Source: KBS-83 sp051025295 (lineage in GTDB: Bacteria; Acidobacteriota; Terriglobia; Terriglobales; Acidobacteriaceae). From it: a stretch of DNA of 64,000 bases. This document shows, one piece after another, positions 19,701 to 27,801 of this stretch; position 1 is the stretch's first letter, and each line of letters begins with the position of its first letter. The stretch lies in the NCBI GenBank assembly GCA_051025295.1, contig JBMGJV010000005.1, one strand, 5' to 3'. Below the pieces are notes generated by a model. That model ran no database searches. It saw only the letters and a program-made list of their open reading frames with translations, and was not told the origin of the DNA. The position numbers were made by a program, and so were the translations under genes.

Positions 19701-20725
19701 CGCACCGAGGCCAGGTCGATGCCCGGGGAGAGGTCTGTATCCGCTGCGGTATAAACGTTGATCTTGGCTGCAGGCGCGGTGGCGGAGACCAGCTCAATCT
19801 GCCCGTAGGTCAGGTCCGCATCGGCCGCGATGCCGGGATCCACACCGTCGACGACGACGGCCGGATCGTTCGCCGGCAGGCCGAAGGTGGTGCGGTATGC
19901 CGCAGGAATCGCCAGGTTCACGTTCGAATCGGAGATGATGCCCACCGTCACGCCCGTGCCGTCAAACTGTTTGGTCGGGATGTCGTAGATCACCGCCAGA
20001 TCGCCGGGCGAGACCGACTCGATCCCGTTGTTCTGGTCCGCGTACAGCGGGTGTGACTTGCCCGTCTTTGCGTCGCGGACCATGGCAACCGTGCCATGCG
20101 CCTGCGGCTGACGGTAGTTGCTCAGGCCGGCGATGCCGTGCACCACCGAAGCCAGCGCCCGGGGAACCTGCACGTCACTTGCATTCGCGGTGAAGGTGCG
20201 TCCGTTGGCCTGGTAGCTGTGGACCTCGGTACCGAAGCTCGCGCGCACCTGCGCAGCGGTTCCGGAAAACTCAATTGCTGTCTTGCCCTTGTAGGTGCGT
20301 CCGACGGCGAAGCCCTGGGCCGAGAGGTACGAACTCACGGTCTGCAGGTCGGCGTCCGAGACACCGAAGCGCGCACCGAACTGCTCAGGCGTCAGCCACT
20401 GGTGGTAGTGCGCGCTCTTCGGATCCTTTTGCGCGGCCAGAAACTGGTCCAAAGCGGACTGCTGCTCCGGGCTGCGGTCCAGCAGCAGCACCATGCGTCC
20501 GGAGGCGCTGTCTGCAACGCGTCCCAGGTCCGCCGGACCACGGGTGAATGCGGGTCGCGTGCCCTTGAGCGTCACCGTATTGGCGGGATCGACCACACCC
20601 TGGATGCGCGGCACGGCCGCCACGGACATTTGTCCAAAGCTGGCCAGCGGGGAGAGAAGAGTGAGCGCAGCAAGCGGCGCGGCGAGGCGGAGCCTGGAGA
20701 GAAGACGGTGTGTCAGCATAGCCAT
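16712..20725 (-). CDS. Large S53 (pro-kumamolisin/sedolisin-fold) surface protein with Ig-like repeats, probably catalytically degenerate
   Basis: From the ATG at 20725 the protein has 1337 residues. A signal peptide is followed by a pro-kumamolisin activation domain (about 45-215; HYHQWLTPEQFGARFG), an S53 fold (about 240-660) ending in GFDAASGLGSADV, then several Ig-like beta domains (PTGDVSINTT, GYVQLFDNGTQVGT, GTVNFFAGTTLLGT). The C-terminus has two hydrophobic segments around ARRRSW and a GISGCG motif. Catalytic Glu and Asp of the family align with Leu305 and Gln309, the oxyanion Asp with Ser391 (SGSAG in place of SGDSG), and the Ser motif is altered (NVSVGAFGGI). It is likely a surface-exposed binding or structural protein. 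ATG 20719 is an alternative start. Confidence 0.88.
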   Translation of the reverse strand: MAMLTHRLLSRLRLAAPLAALTLLSPLASFGQMSVAAVPRIQGVVDPANTVTLKGTRPAFTRGPADLGRVADSASGRMVLLLDRSPEQQSALDQFLAAQKDPKSAHYHQWLTPEQFGARFGVSDADLQTVSSYLSAQGFAVGRTYKGKTAIEFSGTAAQVRASFGTEVHSYQANGRTFTANASDVQVPRALASVVHGIAGLSNYRQPQAHGTVAMVRDAKTGKSHPLYADQNNGIESVSPGDLAVIYDIPTKQFDGTGVTVGIISDSNVNLAIPAAYRTTFGLPANDPAVVVDGVDPGIAADADLTYGQIELVSATAPAAKINVYTAADTDLSPGIDLASVRAVEDNTVNVLVFGYEGCEANFTPSRLQFYQSVWEQAAAQGISVVVTSGSAGAAGCDVGTDGNGVALASHGLAVNGYASTPYNTAVGSSDFYYGPNGAVSLTNLGGFLQYWSEDNSSYTSAKGYIPEQPFNVSNQANNQIQFDPSVIASGGGVSNPAFTTPAISAVAHSNIGQPSYQSAVAPQISFRGRVVPDVSIFGAFPANGSTYILCILATDCVGGSPDGGLAYNGVLSPNVSVGAFGGIAALIVQAKGVQGNLNPNLYAASATPGAFHDIVNGNNQVQCVAGSPDCVGGYTTGYQALPGFDAASGLGSADVANLINAWPAAKPAATLTVSLTKNGKPVSSFQHDDLLVQLNVTVAGSSATPTGDVSINTTALQPASSAPEFLTLAGGTANDPLVANILPGGSYNVVARYAGDSVYGATTAVLPVTVSQVTSKLVLLTTDQSGNPLPNSYTGQTLPYGSHVEFTFEVGDLNDGNDPQAATGYVQLFDNGTQVGTLHLDALGFATFISTSLTPGPHVFSANYAGDPTFSSARLSGPAPSLVIAGVPTTTTLASTDPSIAARNSATYLVATVTPSAATAGGIAPGGTVNFFAGTTLLGTARLDRGNNSGSSPSATAAFLMKGNTFNFGTPSPVALTATYVPDGTGEYQASTSAAVNFNVGFTRGIANSSTSLVTTPTAGVTTFLNTSVVSFSATVASNGGGNNTPPPTGNVSFFSNGQLIQQSHSNGTAVPNPVPLVNGVAAFTIDPNLNPNANFTLPVPTGQSYIIAQYNGDANHTPSTVAYTINVYDEQSTPDFQLRSDLTYGTATGSAKASYSLEVDALKGFDTLKQRVALTFTTPANITCSTTNQNPLPNPVSQLTVTCGAGPGVTVAAVQPAPLIPGHRGLLWASEGGAALACLFLFGLPARRRSWQSLLGAVLLIAASVGISGCGTTLASGLGKSSSQSLSQGAPGANATLAKGTYTVIVTGTATVLSPTLPNTTMTVVHTLPLKLVVQ

Positions 20726-20767
20726 CCTGAACAAGGTTCGTGCGGCGATTGGTTCCGTTCTGTTGCC

Positions 20768-20868
20768 GGAGGCGGAGCCTCCGTGCCCGACGGATTCTGT
20801 ACGGACCCCAGAGGGTCCCGGATGCAACATGTGCTCCCCTGCAGCGGTCCTGAAGGACACGCACGGAG
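20768..20868 (-). promoter_or_regulatory. Structured leader upstream of the S53 gene with two exclusive pairings
   Basis: Read on the minus strand, an 8-bp outer pairing (20861-20868 with 20779-20786, CTCCGTGC/GCACGGAG) encloses two hairpins: GTCCT/AGGAC at 20847-20858 and GGACCC/GGGTCC at 20803-20818. A further hairpin GGAGGC/GCCTCC at 20768-20782 shares bases 20779-20782 with the outer stem, so only one of the two can form. This is the arrangement of an attenuator or riboswitch-like leader. It lies about 45 bases upstream of the start codon. I do not recognise a known riboswitch class. Confidence 0.4.
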
Positions 20869-21172
20869 AGTCGTAACCAGCCCTGATGCAGATTGCAGCA
20901 TCAAAGGTGTCCGCTGCGGGAGAGAATCTTTTCCATAGACATCACCCGGACGCGCAACGCGCTCAGCGCGATCGGTACGCGCTCCGGTCCCGCCTGCAGA
21001 TTCCCTGCGGAGAAGAGGCGTAGCACGATCGATCTGAAGTGTAGCCCGAAGGTGGTAGACGTGTCTGTGGTTCTTAGACAAACGTTAGGCATCTGCCTGC
21101 GGTCACCACAGCCGTGATGAAGTGACAACGTCTGCCGGACACGCCGAGGTCCGCTTCCGGCCCCTGCGGTCC
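20869..21172. other. Intergenic region between S53 leader and permease gene
   Basis: About 300 bases without a supported gene. It should hold the promoter of the S53 gene, transcribed leftward, and the 3' end of the permease transcript, but I could not pick a convincing -35/-10 pair or terminator. Confidence 0.5.
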
Positions 21173-22717
21173 CTAGCGTCCCAGCGTCTCGTGCGCCGGC
21201 AAAGCCTGTACTTTGCTATGTTTCGCCGAGTAGCCGAAGTAAATGGCCAGGCCGACGATGAGCCAGATGATGACCACAATCCAGGTCAGCCGCGGCAGCG
21301 AGAACATCAGATAGAGCGCCGTCAGAATTCCCAGGATGGGAACGAGCGGCACCAGAGGCGTGCGAAACGGGCGATGGAGGTTCGGGTGCCGCCTCCGCAG
21401 GATCCACACCCCGGCGCTCACAATGCAGAACGCGAGCAGGGTTCCCATGTTGACCAGCTCCGAGAGCCGCTTAATGGGCAGCACTGCCGGCAGGAACGCA
21501 ACGATCGAACCGACCAGTATGTTCGAGATCCAGGGCGTGCGGAACTTGGGGTGAATGGCGCTGGCCCAGCGCGGCAGCAGGCCATCGCGCGACATGGAGA
21601 AGAACACGCGCGACTGGCCGAGCAACATGACCAGCATCACGGTTCCAAGGCCGAACACGGCTCCAACCTTCACCAGGAGGCTGCCCCAGCTCACACCCGT
21701 GGCGTCGATGCCAACGGCCACTGGATCGCTGACGTTGAGCGCGTGATAGTTGACGAGCCCCGTGAGCGTGAGCGAAACGGCAATGTAGAGGATGGTGCAG
21801 ACCACCAGCGATCCCAGGATGCCGATCGGCATATCCCGCTGCGGATTGCGTGCTTCCTGCGCCGCGGTCGACACCGCGTCGAAGCCGATGTACGCGAAGA
21901 AGACGGATGCAGCGCCCGCAGCGATGCCGTTGAAGCCGAAGTTGCCCGCTTCATCTCGCGGCGGGATGAAGGGATGCCAGTTCGCCTGACGCAGCTCCGG
22001 ATGGTGCATGAGGAAGCCGATGCCCACCACCAGGAAGACGCCGACGCAGACCAGCTTCACGATCACGATCAGCGTGTTGAAGTTGGCCGACTCTTCAATG
22101 CCAACGACCAGAACCGCTGTTACCGCAAGAATGGCCAGGAAGGCGACGAGGTTGAACACGCCCGTGACATGCGGCAGATTCGACACATCGGTCCCGGGTG
22201 GCAGCGCGCCGGAGGACATCCATCGCCCGTGGAGGTTGTAGAGGTCGCTCCCCGTAGTCGCGGTGAAGCGAGCCATTGCTGGAGAGATGTGGATGTGCAG
22301 CTGCTCGACTAACGAAACGAAGTAGCCCGACCACCCGGAGGCGACGGTCGCGGCGCCGAATGCGTATTCCAGTACGAGGTCCCAGCCGATGATCCAAGCC
22401 ACCAGCTCGCCAAGTGTGGCGTAACCATAGGTGTAGGCCGAGCCGGCGATGGGGATGATGGACGCGAATTCGGCGTAGCAGAGCCCGGCAAATGCGCAGG
22501 TGATGCCGGCCAGGACGAAGCTGAGGGCGATCGCGGGACCTGCGTGCGTGGCCGCAGCCTGACCCGTGAGCACAAAGATGCCGGCGCCGATGACGGCGCC
22601 GATGCCCAACGTGACCAGGTTGACCGGCCCGAGCGAGCGCTTGAGGGTGTTTTCCCCCTCTTCCTGCGACTCACTGAGCAGCGCGGAAAGGGGCTTGGTT
22701 GCGAGCAGTCTAGCCAA
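21173..22717 (-). CDS. APC-family amino acid permease (cationic/branched amino acid type)
   Basis: A 514-residue inner-membrane transporter with about 12 hydrophobic segments. TM1 carries NLVTLGIGAVIGAGIFVLTG, the family's GxG substrate-binding motif; TM6 has FFAYIGFDAVSTAAQEARNP. It resembles the YfnA/CAT group. A TTG at 22717 behind GGAGGACG is the best start; the upstream frame extension lacks a ribosome site. It stands alone, between thiE (same strand) and the S53 gene. The exact substrate is unknown. Confidence 0.88.
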   Translation of the reverse strand: MARLLATKPLSALLSESQEEGENTLKRSLGPVNLVTLGIGAVIGAGIFVLTGQAAATHAGPAIALSFVLAGITCAFAGLCYAEFASIIPIAGSAYTYGYATLGELVAWIIGWDLVLEYAFGAATVASGWSGYFVSLVEQLHIHISPAMARFTATTGSDLYNLHGRWMSSGALPPGTDVSNLPHVTGVFNLVAFLAILAVTAVLVVGIEESANFNTLIVIVKLVCVGVFLVVGIGFLMHHPELRQANWHPFIPPRDEAGNFGFNGIAAGAASVFFAYIGFDAVSTAAQEARNPQRDMPIGILGSLVVCTILYIAVSLTLTGLVNYHALNVSDPVAVGIDATGVSWGSLLVKVGAVFGLGTVMLVMLLGQSRVFFSMSRDGLLPRWASAIHPKFRTPWISNILVGSIVAFLPAVLPIKRLSELVNMGTLLAFCIVSAGVWILRRRHPNLHRPFRTPLVPLVPILGILTALYLMFSLPRLTWIVVIIWLIVGLAIYFGYSAKHSKVQALPAHETLGR

Positions 22718-22917
22718 ACGGTTCGTCCTCCAGAGGCTCCGTGCCGGGCAGCGCGGCACCGGCAGATCATCGTCACCGGACGTGGACAGCGGTACCCGAC
22801 ACTCTCAACCCGGAGAGGACGTCTCGATTCTGTCGAGCACGGGGGGCCGGATCTCCTACATCAGTAAGAAGGCCGGCGGTTCTGCCGCTTTCGTGTCCTT
22901 GACTTTGACGTTCAGTT

Positions 22918-23616
22918 CTATCGCAAATGAGAGAGAAAGTCCCGCACCCGTTCCTGAATCGTCTCGCCGGCTGCGAGCGATGACCCTGAGTCGTGTGATG
23001 AGAGCGACCCCAGTGGCTCGGTTGGGAGCAGCCCTGAGATGACCGCCACAGCGTCGGCACCGGCTGCAAGCACCCCGGCTGCGGTCTCCCGGGTGATGCC
23101 GCCGATCGCGACCAGTGGCAGGCGTGTGATCGCGCGCGCGGCTCGCACCCCGTCGAGTCCCACCACCGGGTCGGGGTTGCGCTTCGAGCCGGTCGCGAAT
23201 ACGGGGCCGATCGCAAGATAGTCGGCCACCCCCGTGTCGACGGCTGTGCGCATTTGATCGACATTGTGAGTAGAGACGCCGAGCAGCACCTCGGGGCCGA
23301 TCAGTTGGCGTGCCTGTTCCGGCGGCAGATCCTCCTGCCCCACGTGCACGCCATCCGCGCCTATGTCGGCACAGAGGTGTACCCGGTCATTGAGCAGCAG
23401 CACGCAGTTCTCTGCCGGGAACATTGCGCGCAGCCGGCGCATGCGCGCCACCACCTCGGCATCGCTCGCAAGCTTGTCACGGTACTGCACCCAGCGCACA
23501 CCGGCGGCGAACAGCGCCTCTGCCGCCCGGTCGAGCGAGATGCCGGCTGCGCGAAGGGCCTCCGCATCGAGGATCGGGTAGAGCGCGGGGAGTTGCTCGC
23601 GATGATCCGGACGCAT
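22918..23616 (-). CDS. thiE: Thiamine-phosphate synthase ThiE
   Basis: A 232-residue TIM-barrel enzyme joining hydroxymethylpyrimidine diphosphate and thiazole phosphate to thiamine phosphate. Motifs: VQYRDK, LLNDRVHLCADIGADGVHVG, LGVSTHN, DYLAIGPVFATGSK and VAIGGIT. The start is ATG 23616 (a TTG codon precedes it). No thi box riboswitch or other thiamine gene was seen nearby. It is followed on the same strand by the permease gene 200 bases away. Confidence 0.95.
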   Translation of the reverse strand: MRPDHREQLPALYPILDAEALRAAGISLDRAAEALFAAGVRWVQYRDKLASDAEVVARMRRLRAMFPAENCVLLLNDRVHLCADIGADGVHVGQEDLPPEQARQLIGPEVLLGVSTHNVDQMRTAVDTGVADYLAIGPVFATGSKRNPDPVVGLDGVRAARAITRLPLVAIGGITRETAAGVLAAGADAVAVISGLLPTEPLGSLSSHDSGSSLAAGETIQERVRDFLSHLR

Positions 23617-23647
23617 CAAGCCACACCCATCGCGCTGCCGCCGCGCA

Positions 23648-25540
23648 CTACTTCTTCACCGGTGCCATTGGCCTCAGAATGTCGGCCAGCACGTCCGGCG
23701 CGCCCTTCTCCCGTTCGAGCACCGGGTAGCGCTGGCCGCCGTGATAATCGATCTTCAGCACCTTGAAATACGACGTGTTGGACACGATGAACTCGAGCGG
23801 TCCGCTGTTCTTCTGGTCCGCGCCGCTCTTCGCCTGATCAATGGCTGACTTCAACAGCTCATCCTGGTAAGCGCGGCCGTTCACCGCGACGATCTGCATG
23901 CCCGGCCCGAAGCCCGCCTTATCCGCAGGCGAGCCGACCAGCACATCGCTCACCTTGCCCCCATCGCCGACACGCAGCCCAAGCGACCACCACGCGATCA
24001 CACCATCGTGCTCCTCGGCGGCGGTGTAGGGAGACTCCTTGTCGGTGTAGCTGAGCTTCCAGCCGCCGCTCGTGATGCCACCAAGAGGCGCGTGATGCAC
24101 CTTGCTCGTGATCCGCTCATGCAGAAAGGCGGCCCAGTCGTACGGCTGCACTGCATTCAGGTTCGCGACCACATCGTCGAACGTGTACGGCACCACCTTG
24201 GGCGCGGTGTCGCCGCCCAAGCCGTGGAAGCGCGCGCAGAAGTCGTTCAGGCTCTTCCTGCCGCCACTCTGCTTGCGGATGATCGTGTCCGCCTCAAGCC
24301 AGAGCAGCTCGCCCTCCGGGTAGTAGTCGACGTTGCGCCGCCAGTTATCCCACTGGTCGCTGGCCGAGTAGAGGATCTGCGCTGACACCGCCGTGTCTTC
24401 GAGGTCGCGCCACGTGCGGCCCGGTCGCGCATCGAGCGTGGCCGCAGTCATCGCGACGGCATCGCGGTACTGCTCCGGTGTCCAGATGCCGCTGCGCGCG
24501 GCGAGCACGTCGCCGAGATATTGTGTCAGACCCTCGTAAACCCACAGCAGTTCGCCCTTCATGGGCACCTGGTAGTTCGCCGTCGCGAGGCCGGCGGGGC
24601 GGCGGTACTTGCCATTCCAGGAGTGGGTGAACTCGTGCGGCAGCAGGTCCGCGCTCAGCAGCGAGAGGTTCGGGTCGAGAAAGGTCTTCTCCGGCACGCG
24701 GTCATCGCTCGACTGGTGATGCTCGAGCCCGAAGTGCGCCACCTGGTCGCTCAGCGTCATCAGGAAGTGGTAACTACCGAAGTGGCGTGACTTGTAGAGC
24801 GCGCCCGTCTCCCGCACCAGATTGTTGAAGCCGGCCAGCAGCTCCGGCTTAATTTCCAGATCCTCCGGTCCGTCGGCGACCACGTCGAGATAGTGCCTGG
24901 GCGACACCTCAGGCGCGAGCGGCCACTCGCGGAAGTACTTACCCGTCAGGAGCGGCGAGTCGATCAACTGCTCGAGCGTCACCGTCTGGAAGGCAGGGTT
25001 CTCGTCGCTGCCGCCGTTACGATTGAGCGCTGTGCCGTACTTCCAGCCAGCGAGCAGCCTGGCATCGGGGGTCACCCGCACATCGCTGGCGTTGGCACCA
25101 TCGGGATAGAGCAGAAGCGTATTCCAGCTCACCATCGCGAGGCTCGCGCTGGTCGACGCGCCTGCCGAGAAGCCTGAGGCCGCCGCCGTCGCCAGGAAGT
25201 CGAGCTTCACCTTTAGCTCCGTCGCGCCCTCCGGCACACGGATGTGGAAGGCATACATGTCGACATCGTCGCGCCGCCACGCGATCTGCTGTCCGCCGGC
25301 GGTGAACGTCAGTCCGGTCAGGTCATCGATCGGTCCCGTCGGTCCGTGCTCCCCCGGAATCCACTTCGGATAGACCAGCGTGTGGTCACCCGGCGTGATG
25401 GGCAGCGTCTCTTCCGCATGCATGATCTTGCGCGGCGCATCCGTGACATCGATGTGTAACTGGATGGGAGTTGTGGTCTGGGCGAAGGCGGCAGCGGGTA
25501 GCAGCAGAGCGGTGGCACAACAGAGTCGAAAGGGCGGCAA
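23648..25540 (-). CDS. M61-family metallopeptidase with PDZ domain
   Basis: A 630-residue exported peptidase of the glycyl-aminopeptidase (M61) family. A TTG at 25540 follows GGAG and gives a signal peptide ending near AAAFAQ. The N-terminal beta domain has YPKWIPGEHGPTGPI. The zinc site HEFTH near residue 300 sits in LLPHEFTHSWNGK, with the downstream motif WVYEGLTQYLGD supplying the third ligand Glu. The C-terminal part has a PDZ-like domain (GSPADKAGFGPGMQIVAVNG). The much longer upstream frame is antisense to tmk and rejected. It is divergent from tmk. Confidence 0.88.
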   Translation of the reverse strand: MPPFRLCCATALLLPAAAFAQTTTPIQLHIDVTDAPRKIMHAEETLPITPGDHTLVYPKWIPGEHGPTGPIDDLTGLTFTAGGQQIAWRRDDVDMYAFHIRVPEGATELKVKLDFLATAAASGFSAGASTSASLAMVSWNTLLLYPDGANASDVRVTPDARLLAGWKYGTALNRNGGSDENPAFQTVTLEQLIDSPLLTGKYFREWPLAPEVSPRHYLDVVADGPEDLEIKPELLAGFNNLVRETGALYKSRHFGSYHFLMTLSDQVAHFGLEHHQSSDDRVPEKTFLDPNLSLLSADLLPHEFTHSWNGKYRRPAGLATANYQVPMKGELLWVYEGLTQYLGDVLAARSGIWTPEQYRDAVAMTAATLDARPGRTWRDLEDTAVSAQILYSASDQWDNWRRNVDYYPEGELLWLEADTIIRKQSGGRKSLNDFCARFHGLGGDTAPKVVPYTFDDVVANLNAVQPYDWAAFLHERITSKVHHAPLGGITSGGWKLSYTDKESPYTAAEEHDGVIAWWSLGLRVGDGGKVSDVLVGSPADKAGFGPGMQIVAVNGRAYQDELLKSAIDQAKSGADQKNSGPLEFIVSNTSYFKVLKIDYHGGQRYPVLEREKGAPDVLADILRPMAPVKK

Positions 25541-25627
25541 CAGGAGCTCCAAAGACAGGATGACCAGCAACGGAGGGCCAGTGTAACTGCTGCGGGCGGC
25601 GGCTGGCGCCAGTGCTACACTCCCGGC

Positions 25628-26287
25628 ATGCAGCGCGGCCTGTTCGTGACTCTGGAGGGGCTGGATGGCTCCGGCAAGTCCACACAAATACGCAAGCTGC
25701 ACGAGTGGCTCATCGCGCGCGGCGAGACCGTGATCGCGACGCGCCAGCCTGGCGGCACGCGGCTGGGCGACCGTATTCGCAGCCTCTTGCTCGACTCCCG
25801 TGGAGCCAACATTGACTTCCGCACCGAGCTCGGCCTGATGTTTGCCGATCGAGCCCAGGCCGTTGCGGAGGTGATCCGGCCCGCGCTCGACCGTGGAGCT
25901 ATCGTGCTCTGCGATCGCTTCACTGATTCCACGGAGGCGTATCAAGGGGGCGGCCGCCAGCTTGGCTCGGAGTGCGTGCTTGCGTTGCATCGCACACTGG
26001 TCGGCCTCGATCCCGATCTCACCCTGCTGCTGATGCCCGACTTCGATGCGTCGCTCGAGCGAGCACGCGGCCGCAACCAGCGGGTGCTCGCCGCCACGGG
26101 CAAGGACGAGAACCGCTTCGAGGCGCTGGACACCGCATTCTTTCGCCGCGTCCACGACCAATACAGCGTGATCGCTGCCCGCGAGACTGTGCGTGTGGTC
26201 GCAATCGAGGGTGATGCCGGGGTAGAAGAGGTGCACCGCCGTGCAGTATCCATAGTGGAGGAGCGTCTTCGCAAGATTCGGTCCTGA
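25628..26287 (+). CDS. tmk: Thymidylate kinase
   Basis: A 219-residue dTMP kinase making dTDP for DNA synthesis. Walker A is LEGLDGSGKST; the DR(F/Y) motif is CDRFTDSTEAYQG; the TxxQPGGT-like substrate motif is TRQPGGTRLGD, and the LID region contains RGRNQRV. Length and motifs are complete. It is followed 33 bases later by the P450 gene on the same strand. Confidence 0.94.
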   Translation: MQRGLFVTLEGLDGSGKSTQIRKLHEWLIARGETVIATRQPGGTRLGDRIRSLLLDSRGANIDFRTELGLMFADRAQAVAEVIRPALDRGAIVLCDRFTDSTEAYQGGGRQLGSECVLALHRTLVGLDPDLTLLLMPDFDASLERARGRNQRVLAATGKDENRFEALDTAFFRRVHDQYSVIAARETVRVVAIEGDAGVEEVHRRAVSIVEERLRKIRS

Positions 26288-26320
26288 ATCTCAGGAGAGG
26301 TTCTCTGCTCTGCAACCACC

Positions 26321-27751
26321 ATGGCCACCGCACCCCGCTCTCCTGAACACGACGACCTTCCAGCGGAACGCAAGCACACGGTGATCGCGCGTGGTGGCTA
26401 TCGTTACCCGCCCGGGCTGAAGCTGAATCTGCCCTTCTACATCATTCGTCGCTTCTTCAACCCGTCGAATCCCATCCTGCTCTTCCAGCACCTCGCCGAG
26501 ACATACGGCCGCATCGCGCACTACAAGCTGGGCTGGCAGCACATTGTCTTCCTGAACGACCCGGAGTTCATCCGCGAGATCCTGATCCAGCATCCGCAGG
26601 ACACGATCAAGGAGCGCACCCAACGGCGCATGAAGATCCTGCTGGGGGAAGGCCTGATCACGAGCGAAGGCCAGTTCCACATGCGCCAGCGCCGCATCGC
26701 TGCGCCCGCGTTCCACCGCCAGCGTATTGCTGCCTACGCGGACACCATCACGGAGCGCGCTCTGCTGCGGCGTGCGCAGTGGCAACGGGGCCAGACGCTC
26801 GACATCGGCGCCGAGATGATGGCGCTCGCACTGGAAGTGGTCGCACGCACGCTGTTCAACACCGATGTGACCAGTGATGTGCTCGAGATCAACCGCGAGG
26901 TCAACGTGATCATGGACCTCTACAACTACCTGATCGCGCTGCCTGCGGCCGAGGCCTACCTGCACGCGCCGCTGCCCGGGCTGACGCGCTTTCGTCGCGC
27001 ACGCGCGCGCCTCGATGCCGTGGTGCACCGCATGATCGAGGAGCACCGCAGCCGCGCGCAGTCCGGCGACACGCGCGACGAGGCCGACCTGCTGTCCATG
27101 CTGATGGCCTCACGCGATGAAGAGGGCGGCGGCCGCATGACGGATGAGCAGCTGCGTGACGAAATCATCACCATCTTCCTCGCCGGATACGAGACCGTCG
27201 CGAACGCGCTCACTTGGACGTGGATCCTGCTGGCGCAAAACCCGGACGCAGCGCAGCGTTTCTACGACGAGATAGACACGGTGCTCGGCGGACGTACGCC
27301 GACGCTGGAAGACCTGCCGCGGCTGCGCTACACAGAAATGGTGTTCGCCGAGTCGATGCGCATTTACCCACCCGCGTGGGCCATGGGCCGGCAGAGCACC
27401 GCTGTAATCGAGCTCGGTCCCTACCGCTTCCCTGCCGGCACGTACTTCTTCTTCAGTCAGTATGTGATCCAGCGCGACCCGGAATACTTTCCCGACCCGC
27501 TGCGCTTCGATCCCGAGCGCTTCACGCCCGAAGCGAAGGCGAACCGGCCGAAGTTTGTTTACTTCCCCTTCGGCGGCGGCGGACGTCAGTGCATCGGCGA
27601 AGCATTCGCGTGGATGGAAGGCGTGCTCATCCTGGCGACCATCGCGCAGCAGTGGCGGATTACGTTACTCCCGGAGGCACGTATTGACGTGCAGCCCAAG
27701 ATCACGCTGCGCCCGAAATATCCTGTGCCGATGCGAGCGGACGCACGCTAG
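26321..27751 (+). CDS. Cytochrome P450
   Basis: A 476-residue soluble heme monooxygenase. The heme-binding loop FGGGGRQCIGEAF has the thiolate Cys; the ExxR pair is in VFAESMRIYPP; the I-helix has FLAGYETVANAL, where the usual acid-alcohol pair is E-T. It resembles the CYP102/CYP4-like fatty-acid clan more than secondary-metabolite P450s; the substrate is unknown. No ferredoxin or reductase gene is close, so it must use a redox partner encoded elsewhere. It follows tmk closely, perhaps only by position. Confidence 0.9.
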   Translation: MATAPRSPEHDDLPAERKHTVIARGGYRYPPGLKLNLPFYIIRRFFNPSNPILLFQHLAETYGRIAHYKLGWQHIVFLNDPEFIREILIQHPQDTIKERTQRRMKILLGEGLITSEGQFHMRQRRIAAPAFHRQRIAAYADTITERALLRRAQWQRGQTLDIGAEMMALALEVVARTLFNTDVTSDVLEINREVNVIMDLYNYLIALPAAEAYLHAPLPGLTRFRRARARLDAVVHRMIEEHRSRAQSGDTRDEADLLSMLMASRDEEGGGRMTDEQLRDEIITIFLAGYETVANALTWTWILLAQNPDAAQRFYDEIDTVLGGRTPTLEDLPRLRYTEMVFAESMRIYPPAWAMGRQSTAVIELGPYRFPAGTYFFFSQYVIQRDPEYFPDPLRFDPERFTPEAKANRPKFVYFPFGGGGRQCIGEAFAWMEGVLILATIAQQWRITLLPEARIDVQPKITLRPKYPVPMRADAR

Positions 27752-27770
27752 GAGCCCACCCTGGCTCCTA
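27749..27770 (+). terminator. Hairpin at the end of the P450 gene
   Basis: TAGGAGCC and GGCTCCTA form an 8-bp stem with a 6-base loop, beginning at the P450 stop codon. No T-run follows, so it may be a weak terminator or 3' stabilising hairpin between convergent genes. Confidence 0.4.
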
Positions 27771-27801
27771 ACGTGAGGTGTAGGCGGCAAGTTAGCCGCG
27801 A

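Noticed and set aside
20726..20940. Cyclic-di-GMP riboswitch upstream of the S53 gene
   Set aside because: The leader is structured, but the conserved GEMM motifs (such as CACGCA...GCAAA) are missing.
25541..26236. N-terminal extension of the M61 peptidase gene
   Set aside because: It runs antisense through tmk; the TTG at 25540 with GGAG gives a proper signal peptide.
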